Assembly: GCA_027484445.1 (NCBI GenBank)
Contig: JAIXSY010000021.1
Span: forward strand, 62,001 to 126,000
Length of the DNA stretch: 64,000 nucleotides
Reading direction: 5' to 3'
Source: Verrucomicrobiaceae bacterium
GTDB lineage: Bacteria; Verrucomicrobiota; Verrucomicrobiia; Verrucomicrobiales; Verrucomicrobiaceae
Shown here: positions 38,721 to 46,861 of the stretch, piece after piece
Position numbering within the stretch: the first letter of the stretch is position 1
How the letters are laid out: each line of letters starts with the position of its first letter
Translations under genes and position numbers: made by a program
Notes under the pieces: generated by a model
What the model saw: only the letters and a program-made list of their open reading frames with translations
What the model was told of the DNA's origin: nothing
Database searches by the model: none

Positions 38721-40097
38721 TCAGCCACGTTCGGCGACGGCTTGGTCGAAGGCTTCGTGCAGGACAGCGATGCCTTCCTCCAGGGCGTCTTTCGGCATGG
38801 TTAGCGGTGGGCAGATTTTCACCGTCTGCCCCCAGGCCCCTACTGGGGCGAACATGAGCAATCCTTTTTGATAGCACAGCTCCACCACCCGATGAGCGAG
38901 ATCATGATCAGGCTGCTTCGTACCGCGTTTCACCGTCTGGATGCCGGCCACATAACCTGCGCAGGTTACATTGCCGATGAGGTCGGGATACTTGCGCTGC
39001 ACAGCCAGGCAACCTTCGTGCAAGATGGGGCCGAGCCTTGCGGCATTGCCGGTTAGGTCTTCATCCAGAATCTTGCGGATGTTTGCTAGGGCAGCCGCGC
39101 AGCAAACAGGATTGCCCGTGTGCGTGCTGGTCATCGATCCTGGTGGGAACTGATCCATGATGTCCTGGCGCCCAATCACGGCGCTGAGCGGCATCGACGA
39201 TGAGATGCCCTTGCCGCAGCAGATGAGGTCTGGCACGACGCCGTAATGCTCAAAGGCCCAGAATTTGCCGGTGCGGCCAAAGCCGGACTGCACTTCATCA
39301 AAAGTCAGCACCACATCATGCTCAGTGCACCAGGCGCGTAATTTTTGAATGTATTCCACCGGTGCAAAGTCAGGGCCGACACCTTGATAACTCTCCATGA
39401 TGACACCTGCGATTTGGTGCGGCTTCATGCCTGCTTTTTCGATCGCCTGTAGGAAGCCATCGAAGCTGCTGTCGTCTTCCCAGTAACCATCGGGGAAGGG
39501 CGCATTGATGATGGCTGGGTCCAGATTCACGATCCACGCTTTTTGTCCGGCCATGCCGCCTGCTTGCTGGCTGGCCATCGTGCGGCCGTGGTAGCCACGG
39601 TCGAAGCCGATGATGCCGATTTTTTCCCGCCCGCCGACGCTGATGCCGTGAGCGCGGCTGAGTTTGATGGCGCACTCGGTCGCCTCGCTGCCTGAGCTGA
39701 GCAGGAAGACTTTCTTCAAAGGATCGGGTGACACGCTGGCGATGAGTTCAGCCAACGCGGGGCGTTCTTCACTGGGGAAGACGTAATTGTGGACGAGCCC
39801 GCTGTTGATCTGGTCGATCATGGCCTGACGCACCTCGGGCACACCGTGGCCGCAGTTGGTCACTAGCACGCCGCTGCTCCAGTCCAGCCAGCGATTGCCA
39901 TATTTGTCGAAGACATGGATGTTCTCCGCACGATCCCAAACGATGGGAGGCATGCCACGCATGGAAAGAGGCTCAAACTGGCGACTGCGCTCAATGTGCG
40001 GCAATGAGTCCGGGTGAGGCACTGGGGTGCAAATGGTGCGGTATTGCGTGGCGACGTGTGGGACAGTCTGCGGAGTGGTGTCGAATTCTTTGCCCAT
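38721..40097 (-). CDS. Class III pyridoxal-phosphate aminotransferase
   Basis: This is an acetylornithine/GABA-type aminotransferase fold of 458 residues from the ATG at 40097 (MGKEFDTTP). SSGSEATECAIKLSR binds the PLP phosphate. LTFDEVQSGFGRTG holds the Asp that pairs with the pyridine nitrogen. The Schiff-base Lys is about K296 in CCGKGISSSMPLSAV. The substrate may be 4-aminobutyrate, an ornithine derivative or another omega-amino acid. The longer in-frame start at 40283 adds 62 residues with no similarity to the family, so I did not use it. Confidence 0.9.
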   Translation of the reverse strand: MGKEFDTTPQTVPHVATQYRTICTPVPHPDSLPHIERSRQFEPLSMRGMPPIVWDRAENIHVFDKYGNRWLDWSSGVLVTNCGHGVPEVRQAMIDQINSGLVHNYVFPSEERPALAELIASVSPDPLKKVFLLSSGSEATECAIKLSRAHGISVGGREKIGIIGFDRGYHGRTMASQQAGGMAGQKAWIVNLDPAIINAPFPDGYWEDDSSFDGFLQAIEKAGMKPHQIAGVIMESYQGVGPDFAPVEYIQKLRAWCTEHDVVLTFDEVQSGFGRTGKFWAFEHYGVVPDLICCGKGISSSMPLSAVIGRQDIMDQFPPGSMTSTHTGNPVCCAAALANIRKILDEDLTGNAARLGPILHEGCLAVQRKYPDLIGNVTCAGYVAGIQTVKRGTKQPDHDLAHRVVELCYQKGLLMFAPVGAWGQTVKICPPLTMPKDALEEGIAVLHEAFDQAVAERG

Positions 40098-40297
40098 GAT
40101 TGGACGATAAGATTGTCCAGTGTCGAAGCGGTCCGCTACGCGCAAACCAGCGGCTCTGTGTGCTTTTGTGATAAGGCTTCGCAAAGTGGTGTGAATCGGC
40201 TTTGCGAGCGCTGATTTCACACGCAGGCGTTGGCTCCAGGTGCCTTCCATCAAGGTAATGGCCATTCCAGAAAGCAGGCGCATAGAGCAGAACAGGG

Positions 40298-42180
40298 TCA
40301 GTCGCCCTGCTGAAGATCATCCAAAAACTCCGACGCGGGTTCGACGCTGGTGATCAGCAGGCGGTCTCGGGCTCGGGTGCAGGCGACGTAGAGGAGCTGG
40401 CGTTCGGTGTCATAGACCTCTTTGAGATCGGCATCATCGCCCACCGTTTCGATGCGTTCTTGCAGCGGGATGATTTCATCGTCGCAGGCCATGACGGCGA
40501 CGGCGCGGAACTCCAGGCCTTTGGCCAGGTGCATGGTGGAGAGGGACACATGCCCGGGTTCGGTTTCCACGTGGGAGTCCAGCACCTTGAAGGCGATCCC
40601 GGCGGCTTCACACGCTTCCTTGGCACGGTCCAGTTGGGCTTCGGAGCGGACAAACACGCCGGTTTCATGCGGCTGCACGCCCGCTTCGATCTGGGCCTTC
40701 AGCCAGGCAGACACCGCCTGACATTCCGCCTTCTCCGTTTTGAAGGCTTTCACCTGAGGCACGGGACCGTTGAAGACGGACACCGTGTCGGCGCGACTTT
40801 CGATGTTGCCATCAATGTCCGCCACTTCGGGGCCGAGCAGACGGTCGGCAGCCATGCGGATCTGGTGGGAGGTCCGGTAGTTCACGCGCAGCGTGCGGGA
40901 GCGGCCACGGATGTCCACGCCGAGGGACTTCCATGAGAAAGGCTGCTGGAAGATCCGCTGGCCGAGGTCTCCGGCGAAGAACAGACCGTTGGGAGCATCT
41001 CCGGCCAGAGCGGCAAAGAAACGCAGGTGGGGCACGGCCACGTCCTGTGCCTCATCCACCACCACAAAGTCAAAAGGCCGCTTTTTCGATGCAGCAAGGT
41101 GGGTGGCGAGCTGGGTGAACAGCGTCGCCACCGTCAGCAGTTTCCGCTCGGCCAGGCTGGCCTTCACTTTGGCAAAGATCGCCCAAAGGACGCTGCGCTG
41201 GGCTTCGGGCAGGCGTGTCTTGCGTCCGAGGCGGGCCACGTCCCGGTAGTCTTCCCAGCTTTGGAGCTGCCACGCGTCCACGATCTGCTCCCATTCCGTG
41301 ACGAGGAAATGAAGGGTGAACTTGTGCCCGCTCACCTCTTTCGAGGCGGATTGCAGCAAGTCACGAATCACATCACGACTCGCCAGCTTCACCGGACCCG
41401 CGTGTGCTTTGTAGAGACGCTGCGCGATGGCGTTGAAGGAGTGAATGTCGATGCGCTCGCCCAATCGAGGCTCGTTCCAGACGAGATGGCGGAACTTCGT
41501 CCGCAGGGCATTGGCGAGCGTGTCGGAGAAGGTGGTGAGCAGCACGCGGGCATCGGGATGGGAACGGGCCAGATGCACCGCACGATGCAGCGCGACCACG
41601 GTCTTGCCGGTGCCAGCAGAACCTGCCACGCGGGCCGGGCCGGAGTAGTCTCGGGCCACCCATTGCTTCTGCTCGGGATGCAGGAAGACCGTCCACTTCT
41701 CCCAAGGGGCATCGAGAGCACGTTCGAGTTCCTCCACGTTTGTCATTACCCGGAAGCGGCGCTGCGCATCGGGGTGATCGAAGGGATTGGTGGTCGGTGT
41801 CGCAGGCTCGGCTTTCCGTGGCTTGCCCCCGGTGGCGATCTCCAGCAGGGCTTCCGCGGCCTCCGAGGGCAAATGATCCGCCAGCGCCAGATAACTGTCC
41901 TCCGTGGCCTCCCGGACATCCTTGAGCCATTCTTCAGGCACTCCGTAGCTAAGCAGTTCATCCTCGGGGAGATGAGCAAACGGCTGCGCTGCCCGATCCA
42001 CTCGGCTCTGGAGAGCCAAGCTACGGGGCTCCGCCTGCACATACCCAGCTTGTGAAAGCTCATCCCCGGACTCGCCGGGTTCATCTGGAGATCAAAAGCC
42101 GTCGTCTTCACGGCTTTTTGCTCGTTTCCGGTGAGGCGGGCAAGGCTGTCGGTGAAGGTGTCGGCGATGCGGAAGTCCAT
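40298..42180 (-). pseudogene. UvrD/PcrA-like helicase with a mostly deleted N-terminal RelE-like domain
   Basis: The C-terminal 580 residues form an intact superfamily 1 helicase frame: Walker A GSAGTGKTVVALHRA, the Walker B box VVVDEAQDVAVPH, and RVNYRTSHQIRMA. Upstream, from ATG 42180, a different frame encodes MDFRIADTFTDSLARLTG and then MSFHKL, the start of a RelE/ParE-like domain that normally precedes this helicase. At about 42050 the frames change and the text jumps to GYVQAEP in the helicase frame. I estimate about 80-90 codons were deleted, with a frameshift. A GTG in the helicase frame could still start a shortened protein. The original start lies 8 bp after the ATPase stop, so the two genes were a unit. 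Confidence 0.75.
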
Positions 42181-42188
42181 GGGCTTTG

Positions 42189-43379
42189 TCAATCTCTCCA
42201 ATCATCGCGTGGCATCACTCGTTTCATGAACTCATCGAAGAGCGGCACGGTGAATGCAGTGTCACCGTGACTGGGGCTCCAGATCATGCCTTTGGCGACA
42301 AGTTTATTCCGCACTGGACCAAGCGAGGTTACATCCCGATGAATCACTTCGGCTACGTCACCGGAACGATGAGGGCCTGGGCCCAGTTCGGCCATCGCTC
42401 TAAGGTAGCGTTTCTCCAATGGAGTCAGTCGGTCGAACCGCACGCGAAAGAAGCTGTCGTCCAGCGCAGCCACCGCCGTGATTGCGGCCATCGCTACATC
42501 AGCTACACGGATCGGCGACTGCTTCGCAGCATCCCAGGAGTGCTTCCCCCACTCTTGGAGAAAATAGGCGTAACCATGCGTCTGCTGGTAGATCAGGGCG
42601 AGCGCGCCGTCCTCGATCTTCATCCCCTGGGACTCCACCGGGCGGGCGATGGCCTGATAGGCTGCTTCTTGCGAGAGGGGTCCAATCACCGGGAAATCAA
42701 ACAGCCTCTCCGCATAAGACTTTGCCCTTCCCATCTGCCCGGGGATTTGCGGCAAGCCCGCGCCGATCATCAGCACCGGAAGCTGGCGCTGGGCCATGCG
42801 GTGCAGTGTGGTGATCAGAGCCGCGAGTTCCTTTTCTTTGATGTATTGCACCTCGTCGATGAACATGACGGCTGCCGTTTCCGCCTTCACTGCTGCTTGT
42901 CCCACGGCCTCCATCAGCATTTGCAAATCCTGCTCCAGGTCTCCGTTATCGGCCAGTCCCGCTTCCGGCTCCAGGTCCAGTCCCACCTCAATGTCGTCAT
43001 ACTTCAGCTTCATTCCCTTGGCAAAACCAGCCAAGGCCCGCAGCGCCCGTTCTGCCAATGACTTTGCTTGTTCGATGCGGGACATGCGGAGCAAGGCCTG
43101 ACGCAACTCGGGCAACAGAATGGCCGGCAAAGAGCGATCTTCGGGGGCTTCCACACGCAAGGTTTGGATGCCCGCATCTTCGGCATCCAACCGCACGCGA
43201 TCCAGAAGCACCGTTTTCCCCACACCACGCAGGCCCGTCATAACAGCACACTTGGCTGAAAGCCGACGCCTGGTACGCTCCATGGCGATACTCAGGGCTT
43301 GGCGCAGATCATCCCTGCCCGCCAGCTCGGGAGGTTGGGTGCCCGCTCCTGGCGAAAAGGGGTTGTTCAAAGGACTCAT
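42189..43379 (-). CDS. AAA-family ATPase with C-terminal winged-helix-like region
   Basis: This 396-residue protein has Walker A TGLRGVGKTVLLDRV, Walker B AVMFIDEVQYI, a sensor-like segment PVLMIGAGLPQIPG, and an arginine-rich lid. It resembles STAND/ORC-like ATPases of the AAA_16 type that are common in defence islands. The last 80 residues (LTPLEKRYLRAMAELG and after) look like a winged-helix DNA-binding domain. Two 52-bp operator-like repeats lie directly upstream, suggesting autoregulation. The downstream partner is the helicase gene. The function is unknown. Confidence 0.82.
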   Translation of the reverse strand: MSPLNNPFSPGAGTQPPELAGRDDLRQALSIAMERTRRRLSAKCAVMTGLRGVGKTVLLDRVRLDAEDAGIQTLRVEAPEDRSLPAILLPELRQALLRMSRIEQAKSLAERALRALAGFAKGMKLKYDDIEVGLDLEPEAGLADNGDLEQDLQMLMEAVGQAAVKAETAAVMFIDEVQYIKEKELAALITTLHRMAQRQLPVLMIGAGLPQIPGQMGRAKSYAERLFDFPVIGPLSQEAAYQAIARPVESQGMKIEDGALALIYQQTHGYAYFLQEWGKHSWDAAKQSPIRVADVAMAAITAVAALDDSFFRVRFDRLTPLEKRYLRAMAELGPGPHRSGDVAEVIHRDVTSLGPVRNKLVAKGMIWSPSHGDTAFTVPLFDEFMKRVMPRDDWRD

Positions 43380-43393
43380 GTGCTAATTTTATC

Positions 43394-43522
43394 GAATTTA
43401 CCTCAGTTTATCGAAAATTGATAAACCAGGATAAACTCATTCAAATTTTCGTCAAGCCATCAATGATACTGAGTTTACCTCAGTTTATCAAAAATCGCTA
43501 AACTTGGGTAAATTCATTCAAA
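43394..43522. repeat. Two 52-bp direct repeats with internal inverted repeats, operator-like
   Basis: Copies at 43394-43445 and 43471-43522 share about 44 of 52 bases by hand count. Both contain TTTACCTCAGTTTATC and end in TCATTCAAA. The first copy also has the inverted repeat GTTTATC/GATAAAC. They lie just upstream of the ATPase gene, and the second copy runs a few bases into the end of the methyltransferase remnant. Likely roles are binding sites for a regulator, possibly the ATPase itself, or a recombination site. Confidence 0.7.
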
Positions 43523-45078
43523 CCCGAAACACCTTCATCACCTCATCGCCAAGATGATTGATCACCTTCACGGCGATGCGGCCGTTTTTCGGCTTCTCGA
43601 AGGGGCGTGAGGTGTCGCTGTGGAGGGTGGCCCAGGCTTCGGGGTCGATTTCGGCTTTGAGGGTGGTCTTCAGGGCGGTGTAGGGGTCGTTTTGGCCGAG
43701 GAAGTAGGCGTGGCGGACGAAGAAGCTTTCTTCGTTGTAGTCGGTGTCGAGGAACCAGCAGGCGATGCCGTCGGCGTTGCAGGATTCCACCTCGCCGGTC
43801 TGGGGTTTGAAGACATCCACGCCATGTACGGTGGTCGGTGGTCAGGGCCAACGGAAAGTCCGCCTCGCTCAGACCTTGGAGCGCAGCGAGCGTTTGAGTC
43901 CGTTGAGCATTCGACCAACGGTGCCCGCCTGCTCCAAGGCCGGATGGATTTCCGCTTCCGGCACCAGTCCCAGCCGTGATGCCAGAATCAGAAACGTCTC
44001 CGTCTCCGCCAGCGATCCGCTGGCGATTCCCAGAAACTGGAGAAACTCCTTCGTTCCCTCCCGCTCCGCTCCCTCCGCGATGTTCGCCGGCACCGAGGCT
44101 GCCGCCCGTCGCACCTGACTGGTTAGGCCGAACTTTTCCTCCGCCGGAAACTTTGCCGAGAGTCGATAGACCCGCTCGGCCAGCTCGATTGATCTCTGCC
44201 AAACTTCCAAGTCCTGATAGCTCTTTAACGTGTTCATAATTCGCAAGAAGTCTGAAAAGGGATAACGCGCGCCCATGATGCGGGCACGGGCCAGCGCCAG
44301 CGCCACGCGCGAGGTGTCGATCGTGATCCAGCGGCGGCCCCATTGCTCGGCGACGGTGGCGGTGGTGCCGGAACCGCAGGTTGGATCGAGTACGGGGTCG
44401 GTGGCCATGAGGAGGCACCGTTCGATGACCTTGGTTGAAGTCTGAACGACATATACCTTTCCAGTAGCTCCGCCAACATCGCTCCAATATCCACCCATTG
44501 CGACGACTGGATAATCATCCCAAAAATAGCGAAGCCTTATTTGAGTTTGCTGCCGAAGAATGCGTCCCGCACGGCCTGCTCTCTCCTGGGTGAAAAGATT
44601 GCCCTTCAAAGTCAAATTTCACGGTCGTCGTTTCACGAAAGTCATCAGAAGTCAGAGGGTATGCGCCGAAGTCGCTACGCTCTATAGTTGCGAGCTTCAT
44701 TGTCTCTTTGTCCGGCTTCCCTTCACGCTCCACAAATGGCTGACGATACTTCGCCGTATCTTTCTTCTTCGCATACCATACTATGAAGTCAGTATTCGAT
44801 TGAATGAACTCGCCGGTAACAGTGCCGGTTTTCTGAGCGACAATTACGGTGATGCAGTTGTCCTCCCCAAACACCTTATCGACGAGATCGCTCCAGTCCT
44901 GCTCATCCTTGCCGCGCCAGACCAGCTGGGGATCGAGGTCGGTATTACGCGGGTATTTGATCTTCTTCGGCGCCTCGTGCTCCTTTTGCAGGATGGACTG
45001 CTGCTCGGCGGAGGGGATGAGTTTGCGCTTGTCCTCCGGATGCTTGAGGGCCTCGACGGACTTGGATGGCTTTGCCAT
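43518..45078 (-). pseudogene. Site-specific DNA methyltransferase (type III Mod-like), disrupted
   Basis: The pieces come in order of the family. The N-terminus MAKPSKSVEALKHPEDKRK runs to QLVWRGKDEQDWSDLV. The next residues are DKVFGEDN, which belongs far downstream in intact homologues, so the catalytic DPPY region is deleted at about 44880. Near 44580 the frame shifts. The following piece has the AdoMet motif LDPTCGSGTT. At about 44250 the coding text stops at GARYPF and a separate four-helix-bundle gene follows. The C-terminal piece (VDVFKPQTGEV to VKVINHLGDEVMKVFRV) resumes at about 43830. The gene cannot make an active enzyme. Confidence 0.8.
43869..44237 (-). CDS. Four-helix-bundle protein (23S rRNA intervening-sequence IVP family), inserted in the methyltransferase gene
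   Basis: This 122-residue protein reads MNTLKSYQDLEVWQRS, then RRAAASVPANIAEGAEREG and FLGIASGSLAETET, which are the hallmarks of the IVP/TIGR02436-type four-helix bundle. The fold is related to bAvd, the accessory protein of diversity-generating retroelements. It sits exactly between two pieces of the broken methyltransferase. On its 3' side there is a tandem GGTGGTC repeat at 43830-43843. A mobile origin is inferred. The function of these proteins is unknown. Confidence 0.85.
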   Translation of the reverse strand: MNTLKSYQDLEVWQRSIELAERVYRLSAKFPAEEKFGLTSQVRRAAASVPANIAEGAEREGTKEFLQFLGIASGSLAETETFLILASRLGLVPEAEIHPALEQAGTVGRMLNGLKRSLRSKV

Positions 45079-45080
45079 AA

Positions 45081-45565
45081 AATTGAAAATAGTGAAGGGT
45101 GAATGGTGAATGGTGAAAGTCTGAAACCAAAGTGCTTGGGCGGGCTATTGAGGGCGGCTTTCACTATTCCTCATTCCCAATTTACTATTTTTGACGATTG
45201 TTGTGAGAATTGCGACTAGCTGGTTGGATTCGTCGGTGAGGTCTGCGAGGCGTGAGGCGGGCATGATTTCGGCGGCGGCGAGGAGGCGGAGCCAGTATTG
45301 GGTTTCACGGGCTTCCTTGCAGGCGATGGAGATTTTACTGAGGAAGGCCGCGCGACTTTGCCCTGCTTGAGCTTCTTCGCAGTTCGCACCGATGGATGTC
45401 CCAGCGCGCAGCAACTGATTTGCCAAATTCCGGCTCACGCCTGGGGTCTGATCCAGCAACTGACACAGCTTTACGATCCGCCGGGCAAACTCAAAAGTCC
45501 GCTCCGGCAGATCGCGCCGTGGTTGTTCATTTTCGCTATTCTTCATTCACCATTCAAAATTTCCA
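45081..45565 (-). mobile_element. Possible IVP-type mobile cassette with inverted GAATGGTGAAT repeats
   Basis: The second four-helix-bundle gene is bounded by GAATGGTGAAT at 45101-45111 and ATTCACCATTC at 45545-45555, an 11-bp inverted repeat. Further GGTGAA-type units follow on the left side. The right-hand repeat encodes the last residues of the Fic protein, and related sequence encodes the tail of the IVP protein. No transposase is present. The boundaries are my estimate. Confidence 0.45.
45145..45546 (-). CDS. Four-helix-bundle protein (IVP family), second copy
   Basis: This 133-residue protein is distinct from the copy at 43869. Typical family segments are RTFEFARRIVKLCQLL, LLRAGTSIGANCEEAQAG and KISIACKEARETQYWLRLL. 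Its ATG overlaps the fic stop codon (ATGA), so it may be translated by coupling. Its C-terminal residues (KLGMRNSES) are encoded by the GGAATGAGGAATAG-like flank, a sign that the flank was recruited as coding sequence. The function is unknown. Confidence 0.85.
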   Translation of the reverse strand: MKNSENEQPRRDLPERTFEFARRIVKLCQLLDQTPGVSRNLANQLLRAGTSIGANCEEAQAGQSRAAFLSKISIACKEARETQYWLRLLAAAEIMPASRLADLTDESNQLVAILTTIVKNSKLGMRNSESRPQ

Positions 45566-46694
45566 GACAGCGGGTATAGGTGTAAAAGCGTCCGTACTTT
45601 TTTCCGGTGCCTTCGGTGACGATGCCGAGGGGCTGGAGAGCAGCGAAGACGCGTTGGGCGGTATGAAAAGACATGCCGGTGGCAGAGGAAACGGCGGCAG
45701 ATGTGGTGACCGGATGGCGTTGCAGGTGGTCCATGACCCGCAGGGCGGAGCTGGTAAGCCGCCCAAGGGTGCGCATCTGCTGCTGATGCTCCTGAAACAG
45801 GGCGAGCAACTGCATGACCGTGCTGGCGGCCTGCTCGGCAACGATGATGACGCCTTCAAGAAAGAAGGTGAGCCACTCCTCCCAGTCACCCTCGGTGCGG
45901 ATGGATTGGAGCAGCTCGTAATAGTAGCTGCGGTGTTGTTTGAAGTAGAGGGAAAGGTAAAGCAGCGGCTGACTGAGCACCCCCTCCGAATGAAGCAGCA
46001 AGGTGATGAGCAGGCGTCCGACACGGCCATTGCCATCCAGGAAAGGGTGAATGGTCTCAAACTGGACGTGAGCCAGGGCAGCTCGGATGAGGACGGGCAT
46101 GGCTACAGGCTGGCCATGGAGGAAGTTTTCCAGAGCCCCCATGCAGTCGATGACGGCATCCGGTGGCGGTGGCACATGGCGGGCATTTCCGGGGCGGGTG
46201 CCGCCGATCCAGTTCTGACTGCGCCGGAACTCGCCCGGCTGCTTGGTGGCACCGCGTCCGTCTCGCAGCAGGACGCCATGCACCTCGCGGATGAGACGTA
46301 GGGAGAGCGGCAGGCCTTCGCGGAGCCGCTGGATACCATGTTCGAGGGCAGCGACGCAGTTGGAGACCTCACGCACGTCATCCACAGGAACACCAGGGCT
46401 GCTCTCTGCCTCGTAAAGGAGAAGGTCCGAAAGGGAGGACTGGGTGCCCTCAATCTGGGAGGAAAGCACGGCCTCTTTCCGAATGTAAGAGTAGAGCAGG
46501 TGATGCGGCTCCGGCAGCAGCATGGAAATGCCATCCAGCCGCCCAACGGCCAGCGAAGCCCGCTGGGCGAGGTCTTGGAGCTTTTCGTCCATGAGGAGGC
46601 CCGGATCAGGTGGCAGCGGAGCCGGAATGAAGGCACGACAGGTCTCCCCAAGAGTGGTGATGGGGAAGAAGTGTCCTGTAGGTCCGCGTTTCAT
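45543..46694 (-). CDS. Fic-domain protein with N-terminal inhibitory motif and C-terminal winged helix
   Basis: This Fic enzyme of 383 residues from ATG 46694 would transfer AMP, or sometimes another group, to a target protein. The active-site motif HPFLDGNGRVGR begins at about H216. The N-terminal segment SSQIEGT fits the inhibitory-helix motif S/TxxxE(G/N), so this is a class II, self-inhibited Fic. The C-terminus (TTSAAVSSATGMSFHTAQRV) looks like a winged helix-turn-helix. A palindrome directly upstream of the start suggests autoregulation. The last residues come from the repeat that borders the IVP gene. It stands between the methyltransferase and restriction remnants. Confidence 0.9.
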   Translation of the reverse strand: MKRGPTGHFFPITTLGETCRAFIPAPLPPDPGLLMDEKLQDLAQRASLAVGRLDGISMLLPEPHHLLYSYIRKEAVLSSQIEGTQSSLSDLLLYEAESSPGVPVDDVREVSNCVAALEHGIQRLREGLPLSLRLIREVHGVLLRDGRGATKQPGEFRRSQNWIGGTRPGNARHVPPPPDAVIDCMGALENFLHGQPVAMPVLIRAALAHVQFETIHPFLDGNGRVGRLLITLLLHSEGVLSQPLLYLSLYFKQHRSYYYELLQSIRTEGDWEEWLTFFLEGVIIVAEQAASTVMQLLALFQEHQQQMRTLGRLTSSALRVMDHLQRHPVTTSAAVSSATGMSFHTAQRVFAALQPLGIVTEGTGKKYGRFYTYTRCLEILNGE

Positions 46695-46703
46695 GGTCGA
46701 AGT

Positions 46704-46822
46704 TGCAATTTGGCAGCGCCTAAATTGCATATTTCAATCCAAAATACAATTTCAGAGTGCTAAATGAACGAAACTGCAATTTGGCCGAAGCTCGTGCATA
46801 CCAAACGCGCGTTTTGTATGCA
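46704..46822. promoter_or_regulatory. Palindromes upstream of fic
   Basis: TGCAATTT at 46704-46711 and AAATTGCA at 46722-46729 form an inverted repeat 10 bp before the fic start. A further half-site-like TGCAATTTGGC lies at about 46784. At 46795-46822 there is a 28-bp near-perfect palindrome (TGCATAC, then CAAACGCGCGTTTTG, then TATGCA) with 13 of 14 base pairs. The first two may bind a regulator. The 28-bp palindrome could be an operator or a transcript end, though it has no T-run. Confidence 0.55.
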
Positions 46823-46861
46823 TGAAGGTGAGGACGTGTGAACAAATGAAGCATGTTTGAT

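Noticed and set aside
43869..44615. A single 248-residue protein spanning the methyltransferase motif and the four-helix bundle
   Set aside because: It is a fusion of unrelated families in one open frame. The IVP protein has its own ATG at 44237 and normal length, and the upstream part is a broken methyltransferase.
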